A stretch of 64,000 nt of DNA from Nannobrachium achirus. Taxonomy: Eukaryota > Chordata > Actinopteri > Myctophiformes > Myctophidae. Shown here one piece after another: positions 57,596 to 64,000 of this stretch. Position 1 is the first letter of the stretch; each line of letters starts with the position of its first letter. The notes below the pieces were generated by a model that had not been told where the DNA came from, did no database searches, and was given only the letters and a program-made list of their open reading frames with translations. The translations under genes and the position numbers were made by a program. Where the stretch lies: positions 57,868,778 to 57,932,777 of the forward strand of contig OY997649.1 of assembly GCA_963921795.1 (NCBI GenBank), in the 5' to 3' direction.

Positions 57596-57864
57596 AGGTC
57601 TTTGCACACTGCTGCGTTTTTCGGGCCGAATATCGGAGTAAATTTCGGAGCGTGTGAATAAAATAAAAAACCTCACGTTATGTCAATCACGTTTGCACAC
57701 TGCCGCCAGTTTCGTATTTATTTTCGGACCAGGGTTGATTTTATCCGATTTTCGCAGTGTCGCCACGGACTGCCTTGCTCTCTCTCTTTCCTCTCTCTCA
57801 CTAGCCTCTGGATTTCGGATTTCCAAAACGCAACGAAAACACGCAGTGCAGTGTGCAACCACCT
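57596..57864. mobile_element. PIF/Harbinger-like MITE, 269 bp, TAA target duplication
   Basis: Termini AGGTCTTTGCACACTGC (57596) and GCAGTGTGCAACCACCT (ending 57864) are inverted with two mismatches and flanked by TAA at 57593-57595 and 57865-57867. It begins only 28 bp beyond the satellite edge. The three overlapping frames here (64-81 codons) are not genes. Confidence 0.75.
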
Positions 57865-57867
57865 TAA

Positions 57868-58399
57868 GTCCGTACAAGCATATTCAGCAGACAAAGTGAG
57901 CAGATAACATTAAAACAGACTATTGAACAAAATGAGGGGGGAGTGCATTAACAATTTAACAGATTCAAAATGAAGTTGATTAGTTTGTGGTTTAGTCTGG
58001 TAAATCAAAAAATATCTATATTAAAACTAGACCAGGTCAACCTGGTTGTGCCAGACCCCGGTTCTGCCAACCCCCTGTCTGTCATCATCATTTATGACAT
58101 CATGCCTTTTGTAGGCATGTCATCATCATGTCATCATCATATATACCCTTTATATAGAAAACCCGGACAGACATTTGCTTATGTAGGCCTACCCATTTCA
58201 TGGGTCTGGCAAAAAGAAATAATATAGACTTTACTAGTGTATTAACGTTTTCATCTTAGCCTTGGATAAAGGCTGTCATAGATTTTAATACATTTTAATT
58301 TAATAATATACATTTTTGATATTGACATTTAATTTAGATTGATCTCATTCTTCAGCTAGAACACGTTCTGTCTGCTACAACTTGTGTTCGCTCTGTTTA
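57868..58399. other. Intergenic DNA, no gene recognised
   Basis: Contains a small cluster of GTCATCATCAT strings around a hairpin GACATCATGCC...GGCATGTC (58096-58122). No coding evidence. Confidence 0.4.
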
Positions 58400-58407
58400 C
58401 TATAGGG

Positions 58408-58797
58408 CAGGGGTCTTCAACGTTTTCAGGCCAAGGACCCCTTAGCTAAGAGAGATGAAGCAGGGACCCCCACAACCTGTTTCATTGTTTGACAGCACAA
58501 TCAACAGTGTATAATGTGTGTTTTCAGATATTTAACCACTTGAACTGTCAGGTCCTTTCACTGTACTTAGTCTGCTCTTTGCCGAAAAATAGCCGATCTA
58601 CAAGCTCACAATGCGAGGCATTGTGAGCTTGTAGATCTGCCATTTTTTGGCTAAAGTTCTCAGAATATGGACGCTCGGGTTCAAGTGGTTAATATAAAAA
58701 AGGAGGGAAAAAAGTGTCTGTCACAAAAGATTTGGAGGACCCCCTGTAGTAACTCTGGGGACTCCTTAGGGGTCCCAGACCCTGTTGAAGACTCCTG
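58408..58797. mobile_element. hAT MITE, 390 bp, with 8-bp target duplication
   Basis: Termini CAGGGGTCTTCAACGTTTTC and GACCCTGTTGAAGACTCCTG are inverted with few mismatches. The target duplication CTATAGGG is exact (58400-58407 and 58798-58805). Subterminal CAAGGACCCC and GGGGACTCC strings are typical of this hAT MITE type. It carries the palindrome at 58584-58648. Confidence 0.9.
58584..58648. repeat. 65-bp palindrome (GATCTACAAG hairpin family), nested in a hAT MITE
   Basis: Left arm AAAAATAGCCGATCTACAAG then CTCACAATGC; right arm GCATTGTGAGCTTGTAGATC then TGCCATTTTTT. The arms are about 30 bp with two or three mismatches and a loop of only a few bases. Confidence 0.85.
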
Positions 58798-58985
58798 CTA
58801 TAGGGCATAGCAGGGGCCATGGTTTACTGGTGCAGGCACTAAAAACTAAATCTGACATCCATTTTTCCCCATTCAGATATATTATATATTCATATCCATT
58901 ATTTTAAGCCTAGAATCCCAGTGAATCATGACCATAAAACCTTTGATTCTGTGAAAATATACACTACATTTAACCAGGGGTGTCG

Positions 58986-59040
58986 CAGAAAAATAGCAGA
59001 TATACAAGCTCACAACGCGGCACCGAGATCTGCCATTTTT
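58986..59040. repeat. Diverged palindrome (GATCTACAAG hairpin family)
   Basis: Left arm CAGAAAAATAGCAGATATAC then AAGCTCACAACGCGG. The right arm is shortened to CCGAGATCTGCCATTTTT, so the inner stem is lost. Confidence 0.65.
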
Positions 59041-59249
59041 GAAAAATCGTGAAAATGTTGAATATTTGAATGTTTCAAATCCTTCTCAAACTTGTGAAGG
59101 ACCCCCAAAACGATATGTACTTGGCGGCCACGGACCCCCAGCACAAAATATTTAGTTCCAGGGGACCCCCAGAAGCAAATATTTGAGTTACAAATGTTCA
59201 TTTAAAAACGTATATTCAAAGATTTGCACACATTTTCACTACTTTTCAA

Positions 59250-59288
59250 ATTAAGCTCGCTGTGAGCTTGTATATCTGCTATTTATCA
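59250..59288. repeat. Half copy of the GATCTACAAG hairpin family
   Basis: Retains the right arm TGTGAGCTTGTATATCTGCT then ATTTATC, preceded by a short AAGCTCGC remnant of the left arm. The flank CAATAGCTAAAGTA matches the copy at 17500-17562. Confidence 0.6.
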
Positions 59289-59373
59289 ATAGCTAAAGTA
59301 TCCACAACTTTCCAACATCCCATTGTGCATTGCACAGAAGTTGCACGGAGCTTACGCCACCGCAGCCGGGTGT

Positions 59374-59434
59374 GATTTACAAGCTCACAGCGGCTGCATC
59401 TGCGACGGGACGTGAGCTTGTAGGTCAAAAAATC
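59374..59434. repeat. Diverged palindrome (GATCTACAAG hairpin family)
   Basis: GATTTACAAGCTCAC at the left pairs with GTGAGCTTGTAGGTC at the right, around about 27 bases rich in G and C (AGCGGCTGCATCTGCGACGG). Confidence 0.6.
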
Positions 59435-59504
59435 AAACCTTTGTTCGAAGTGGAGCCGTGAAATTGAGCACTTCCAGATCTATGTTTTTGATTCTATGTG
59501 TTCC

Positions 59505-59585
59505 CCCCTGTGTGTGTGTGTGCGTGTGTGTGCCTGGCCTGAAAACAGCGCCCCTCCCTTAACATGTGTGGTCATAAAAGGTACT
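59505..59585 (+). repeat. Partial copy of the 5800/7612 dispersed family
   Basis: A short GT tract, then TGCCTGGCCTGAAAACAGCG, CCCCTCCCTTAACATGTGTG and GTCATAAAAGGTACTG align with 7726-7760 and with the inverse of 5895-5960. It lacks the downstream CAGACAGAC and CGGCCACGTATAGG parts. Confidence 0.7.
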
Positions 59586-59957
59586 GTTCGAACTCAACGG
59601 GACAGTTCTCACTGGTGAGACAGGACACACATTGCCACTCAGAGGGAGCTCATGGGCTCTGCCCACGGCTCCAAAAACTCTCCAGTAAATTCCCGCGGAA
59701 AGAGGTGGATAAAATTGAAATGAAAGTGAAATATCCCTTTAAACGTTTAATAAATGCTTTATCAATGATATAATATTTTATGAAAAGCGCTATAAAAATA
59801 AGGTTTATTATTAATTATTATTATTATTAACTCCTAAATGTACCAAGTCTAATTGTAAAAGTGTTAATCCCAAAGCCACACACGTTACCCCGCCATAGGG
59901 AATAGTAATATTCCGTATTATACAATTAATACATGTTTTAATCTTGTCTGAGTATGA

Positions 59958-60466
59958 ACATGTTACTGTAAAGCCGCTGCGCTGCAGAAAGCCTCTCTCT
60001 GTAGTAAAAATAACAAACACAGTTTCTCTAATCTCTACTCACCTAACCTCGCCTACCAGGCTTTCTACTACTCACCAAAACAAAGATTGTTTTATGGAGG
60101 TGAAAGCCTACTTTCCTTAGTGGCAACACTCTGAGCCCCCACCTCACGTCTAAAATACACTTTATGGACAGAAAAGAAAGATTTCACGGAAGGTGAAAAT
60201 CTGCTCAATGGACATTCCTATTGCCAAAACCTGTAGAGGGCGCTGTGGAGTAGCTAAAATGGCCGGTGAAATATGTTCTTTTGTGTCCATAAAGTGTATT
60301 TTAGACGTGAGGTGGGGGCTCAGAGTGTTGCCACTAAGGAAAGTAGGCTTTCAACTCCATAAAACCGTCTTTGATTTGCTGAGAAGCGAAACTGTATTTG
60401 TTATTTTTACTACAAAAGAGAGGCTGAGCAGGGTGTCTGCAGTGCAGTGAATGCAGAGTAACATAG
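59958..60466. mobile_element. Fold-back (long palindromic) element, about 0.5 kb
   Basis: Two arms of roughly 190-220 bp face each other. GCCTCTCTCTGTAGTAAAAA (59991) pairs with TTTTTACTACAAAAGAGAGG (60404), and CCTACTTTCCTTAGTGGCAA (60108) with TTGCCACTAAGGAAAGTAGG (60329), followed by CTCTGAGCCCCCACCTCACG (60130) against CGTGAGGTGGGGGCTCAGAG (60306). The outer limits TGTTACT / AGTAACA are the last matching bases. The loop holds AGGGCGCTGTGG. Superfamily unknown; no clear target duplication. Confidence 0.75.
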
Positions 60467-60490
60467 CGTTATGGAGAACTCCGCTGTTAA

Positions 60491-60704
60491 GTATGACATC
60501 ATTTTGTAGGCAGAAGAGAATTTCTGCCCCCAGTTTCCGTGAATCTTTTTACAATTTACAATTTTTCCTTCTCTTTGTTGTTGAAAGGAAAGTGTTAGAA
60601 TTATACTTTAGTCGTTATTTTTGTCTCGGATCTGTTGAAATAGCGAGGGACAGAAAATGCTCTGGGGGCAGAGTTCTCCTCTGCCTACAAAATGATGTCA
60701 CGGC
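60491..60704. mobile_element. TTAA-type MITE, 214 bp
   Basis: The termini GACATCATTTTGTAGGCAGA (60494) and CTGCCTACAAAATGATGTC (ending 60700) are inverted. A second inverted pair, TTTCTGCCCCCAG / CTGGGGGCAGA, lies just inside. TTAA flanks the element at 60487-60490 and 60705-60708. No coding capacity. Confidence 0.82.
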
Positions 60705-60708
60705 TTAA

Positions 60709-61353
60709 AGCCCAGGGTTAGAGCTACAAACCCTCCCAAACACACAGTGAGTGTGGCTTGTAAGGCTTAAACTTTAGGCGACTCTTTAGTTGTGATGATT
60801 TGGAAACTAGTACTAGTTTGTTTATCATGGTTGTTATTGTTAAACAATATTTTACATGTTTTGTCCGTGTTGCTGTCATAATAACCCAGTGTAAAACCAA
60901 ACCCAGAGAGCTTAACTCATAACAGTCAGTGTTAAAGTATTGTTGGATTAAAACGTGTCATCTTATATTTACAATGGGCTTATTGCCGCATCCCACTTCC
61001 AAAAGAATCACGCCCCCTTTACATCCACTCCAACTCATAGGTAGTCGCATAGGTAGTCGTATAGGTAGTCGTCAGAGGCAGCATCACGGATGTAAGAAAG
61101 AAGTAGTGAATCACTCAGCTTTCATTTCTTAATGATTCTGACATGACATGAAGGACCCATCCAGTCCAAATTAAAGAAAATGTTAAACATTTAATTAGCT
61201 TCACAAACCACATTTGTTTTTGTCCTGAATGCTTGGATTTTTAATCCTCAATGAAAGTATTGTCTGTGTTCAGAGTTCTGAACTGAAAACAGACTGCTGC
61301 CTGCAACCAGTTTCCCAACAAGATGAGGGCTGAGCTGGAGAACCCAGTACTAA
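60709..61353. other. Intergenic DNA with a small 12-bp tandem repeat
   Basis: A 12-mer, ATAGGTAGTCGT, is repeated three times with slight variation at about 61037-61072. No gene or transposon end was recognised otherwise. Confidence 0.5.
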
Positions 61354-61354
61354 C

Positions 61355-61423
<69 letters not shown>

Positions 61424-61465
61424 GACTGACTGACTGACTGACTGACTGACTGACTGACTGACTGA
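61354..61465. repeat. Compound (CTGT)n(CTGA)n microsatellite
   Basis: About 17 CTGT units switch abruptly to about 11 CTGA units near 61422. The minus-strand frame across it (repeating SVSQ / TDRQ) is a repeat translation. Confidence 0.93.
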
Positions 61466-62480
61466 ACAACCTGGATCCTCTGATTTGCAGTGACAAGTCC
61501 TCACCTCTGCACAGCTTTGGTAGTAGGTCCTATAAGCACACCATCCAAAACACCACAACACTGTTAAAGGTCCTACTGTAATCCTAGAGTGGCTGTGATA
61601 TTACATTCATTTAATGTATTCCATATACAGTATAAAGCCATAGATCACTCCTATGCCCTCCTATGTCAGTGACATTGTGAAATGTAAGTGATAATCACAG
61701 CCATTCTAGGGCTGAATTATCAGATAGTGTCCATACTCATGTCTCCCACACTCTCTTCTCCTCCAGGATAGTGTGTCAGTTGACCAGCCACAGTCCATCT
61801 TGTAGTTATTAAGGTTCAGAAGATTGACTTCCATTATTCTAAATGGAGGTGTCACTTAAACCTAACCTAAACCCCAACCTCAGTGGGGGTATTTCTGAAT
61901 GGGGATGTTTCTAAGTGGGGGTGTTTCTGAATGGAGGACTTCCCCCAGTTATTAATGTCAGCTGGTTATGGTAGAAATACTGAGTGAAACCCCAGCTCCA
62001 AACACACAGACATGCTGATATATCCACACTGATATTAATCCATGGCTCTTCATTTGGTGACAACATTTACCAGATTATTTCATTCATAAACATCTCTGTT
62101 TTCAAATTCCTGTTTCTTTTAGACCCACCCTCTCTTGTAACTGCTAGGTTGTCTTGTCTAGAGTTGATTGACACCTGGATACCCAATGACATTACTTCCA
62201 TGATCTTGGTATATCAAACATCACTCTGACATCATTAATATGATGATGATGATAATAATAGTAATAGGGGTAACAATAAAACTGCTGTGAGTTTCTGTAG
62301 AAAATCCTGTGGCCCGTTAGTAATGAAGGCTGATCAACCGCTGGCAACTTCCACAGGGTGTCCAGTCACCTGGATTCTTCTTCAAAACACTGGTTTTGCT
62401 CTTCCTCCTACGTATTTTTGTATAAATCTCACAAAACGATTGTCGTTATAATTAGAGTAATAAAGTATCCCAAATGGGTC
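61466..62480. other. Intergenic DNA, no gene recognised
   Basis: Contains diverged short repeats GGGGGTGTTTCTGAATGG (61879-61935) and a small GATGAT/AATAATA tract (62241-62262). The 81-codon frame at 61984-62229 has no recognisable similarity. Confidence 0.4.
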
Positions 62481-62487
62481 ATTTGGA

Positions 62488-62565
62488 TAGGTATACATTT
62501 ATTTGTATAGCACATTTCAACAAGGCAATCCAGTCTGCTTTACATAAAACAATACTAATACTAAG
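62488..62565 (-). mobile_element. 3' tail of a common fish LINE/SINE
   Basis: On the minus strand the sequence reads TGTAAAGCAGACTGGATTGC, then CTTGTTGAAATGTGCTATAC and AAATAAATG. This matches the widespread fish retroelement tail TGAAATGTGCTATACAAATA. Only the tail is present; which LINE or SINE it belongs to cannot be told. Confidence 0.55.
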
Positions 62566-62596
62566 ACACAAGAAGACACATAAGAATAATTTAAAA

Positions 62597-62604
<8 letters not shown>

Positions 62605-62673
<69 letters not shown>

Positions 62674-62682
62674 TATATATAA
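62605..62682. repeat. (AT)n microsatellite
   Basis: About 32 AT dinucleotides, ending in an interrupted ATAATTATATATATAATA. It abuts the TTAA of the next element. Confidence 0.9.
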
Positions 62683-62693
62683 TAAAAACTTAA

Positions 62694-63583
62694 AGCTGTA
62701 CTGTGGAAGCTGCTCAACTAGTGGTCAGTAGCGGTATTGCTTTTTTCGGCCGGAGTCGCCGCGGGACCACCGCGGCCGTCGCGAGCACCTCCGCCTCGCC
62801 GATACGATTCCGTAGAGCCGTCTCCCATCATTTTTAGACCAGGATTGAGGGAGTAGCAAGCAAGATTCCTTCACCAATGTAAACACAGTTGCTGAGGGAA
62901 GCCAGAGTTGTAGAAGAGAGAGTTACGTCACTTACGTCGACTCCCATAGTAAGCGTGGAAAGCCTATTTACTCTATGGTGGGAAGCTAACTTAGCCTAGC
63001 TTACTGGAGCCTGTTCTCATTCTTAGCGAGCCTCTGTCCCGTCCGCCCCCATTCATTTTGTCACTCGCTGGTAAGTAGACTAAATTACGTCTTTTTCACT
63101 CTTTTAATAATGTTTTCTACCTTAGCGAGGCCCGTGAATGCGTTACAATGGTGAAAAAGACGTGATTTGGTCTACTTCCAGCGATTTTAAATGCCTCGGC
63201 TAGAATGGGGGCGGACGGGGCAGAGGCTCGCTAGGAATGAGAACGGCAACATGCGAAGCCACTTCCGGTCTGCGGCGAGTTCAAAGCGTGACGCCACTCT
63301 CTTATATATCGCTCTGAGGGAAGCTACTTCCTTTAGAGACAGCAAGACTCGCTGTGATTGGCCGGTGGTGTATGATCGGCGCTGTGATTGGCCGGTAGTG
63401 TATCATGTGGGAGATGACATCATTTTGCCGGGAAATTCTCCCCCCCTCACAACTCATAGAAAACATATAAAGAGAAGTCTTCAGAAGCTGAAAATAACAG
63501 AGTGGGGGTTCTAAAACTTTAGCGATTTAACATTTAGGAAAATTTTAAGATTTGTTTTATAAAAAAAGTTACATGGTATAACT
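62694..63583. mobile_element. TTAA-type element with long internal palindrome, 890 bp
   Basis: The termini AGCTGTACTGTGGAAGCT (62694) and AAGTTACATGGTATAACT (ending 63583) are imperfect inverted repeats flanked by TTAA at 62690-62693 and 63584-63587. Inside is a strong palindrome: CATTCTTAGCGAGCCTCTGT (63019) opposes CAGAGGCTCGCTAGGAATGA (63221), with ACGTCTTTTTCAC / GTGAAAAAGACGT nearer the centre. A 30-bp direct duplication GCTGTGATTGGCCGGTRGTG lies at 63351 and 63381. The 107-codon frame at 63191-63514 lies wholly inside and has no recognisable domain. Confidence 0.7.
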
Positions 63584-63587
63584 TTAA

Positions 63588-64000
63588 ACCAGAACTGCGA
63601 CAGGCGCATTGGGCGTACACTTGCTCACATTGCAATCCCAGTGTCCTAGTCCTACATATGGATGGAGAGGAAGGAAATGGGGATAATTGGAGATGTCGAA
63701 CTGCCAAAATAACAGAACTTTGCATTACATGATTTACAACAGGAACCGTTATCACAAATGGAGTGTATTTTGCAGCGCTGCCGGGAATGTGGAAATCGCC
63801 CTCGGCGTCACTGCAGCGATGTCGGCTAGTGTGGTTAAACGTGTGTGGCAAGGGAGTATGGCGCCAGCATCAGCTCCCTAGTAGGGGGTATGATGGTTTC
63901 TCTGTGCTGCTTAATTTGGGTGGTGACTGGTGAGGGGTAACTGCAGGTTCAGCAAGCCAAAAGCCCCCAAATGTGTGCGCAGACTATTGAGAAGGGGCAC
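63588..64000. other. Intergenic DNA, no gene recognised
   Basis: Overlapping frames on both strands (63534-63851 minus, 63687-63881 plus) shadow each other; neither resembles a known protein. The window ends here. Confidence 0.4.

Larger units (their letters stand above)
58806..59957. other. Repeat-fragment-rich intergenic DNA, no gene
   Basis: Holds three diverged members of the palindrome family, a hAT-like CAGGGGTGTCGC start (58976), GGACCCCC-rich hAT debris (59098-59170), a partial copy of the 5800/7612 inverted-repeat family (59505-59585), a solo TTAA MITE end (59721-59738 plus TTAA) and a (TTA)n tract (59806-59830) after AAAGCGCTATAAAAATAA, which looks like a SINE or LINE tail. Confidence 0.5.

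Noticed and set aside
63191-63514. 107-codon plus-strand frame
   Set aside because: Lies wholly within a TTAA-flanked palindromic element and changes character across the internal duplication.

Overview
The window looks like teleost fish DNA. It holds a Rex1/Babar-type LINE, tRNA-derived SINEs, many short hAT-, PIF/Harbinger- and TTAA-type non-autonomous DNA transposons, abundant CA/GT/AT/CTGT microsatellites and a vertebrate-type (CCCTAA-like) satellite. I found no convincing host protein-coding gene, rRNA or functional tRNA. The only long open frame is the LINE polyprotein. Species and chromosome position cannot be read from the sequence.

Layout. (1) 1-8560: repeat-rich intergenic DNA with microsatellites, a GCCGC/TATAAG MITE, an unclassified repeat carrying a broken Ty3/Gypsy integrase fossil, a 0.57 kb TTAA-type MITE, and a 2 kb block bounded by long inverted repeats that contains two SINEs, one split by a TTAA MITE. 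(2) 8563-12720: a PIF/Harbinger-like MITE (TTA target duplication) split by a near-complete LINE on the minus strand with an intact 1032-codon endonuclease/reverse-transcriptase frame. (3) 13200-14005: a 60-bp minisatellite split by a hAT MITE. (4) 14315-17837: a 333-bp tandem repeat split by a 1.2 kb hAT-like element. (5) 17838-57567, about 39.7 kb or 62% of the window: one composite satellite. (6) 57568-64000: more MITEs, microsatellites and a fold-back element.

The satellite is the main object. Its basic monomer is a short run of telomere-like hexamers (CCCTAA, CCCTAG, CCCTAT) followed by a conserved 32-bp block starting CAGGTCCAGTTCCATGG. These monomers (about 57 bp on average, several hundred in all by rough estimate) are arranged into eleven larger units of 3.0-4.3 kb, each opening with a conserved spacer of about 757 bp. 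Most of that spacer is a truncated copy of the same PIF-like MITE seen at 8563-12720. Spacer starts are at 19285, 23554, 26745, 30191, 34215, 37406, 40865, 43885, 47110, 50142 and 54221. Units 2-4 and 5-7 form a third-order repeat with a 10,661-bp offset supported by shared private variants, and units 7-10 show a second pattern with a 6.25 kb offset. The first 380 bp of the array are inverted.

A second recurring object is a family of short (about 45-80 bp) near-perfect palindromes with arms reading AGCCGATCTACAAGCTCACA. About ten copies are scattered on both sides of the satellite, several inside hAT elements. Nothing in the window suggests genes working together. It reads as a heterochromatin-like region with transposons layered into one another, and the order of several insertions can be read from target duplications and pre-insertion sites.
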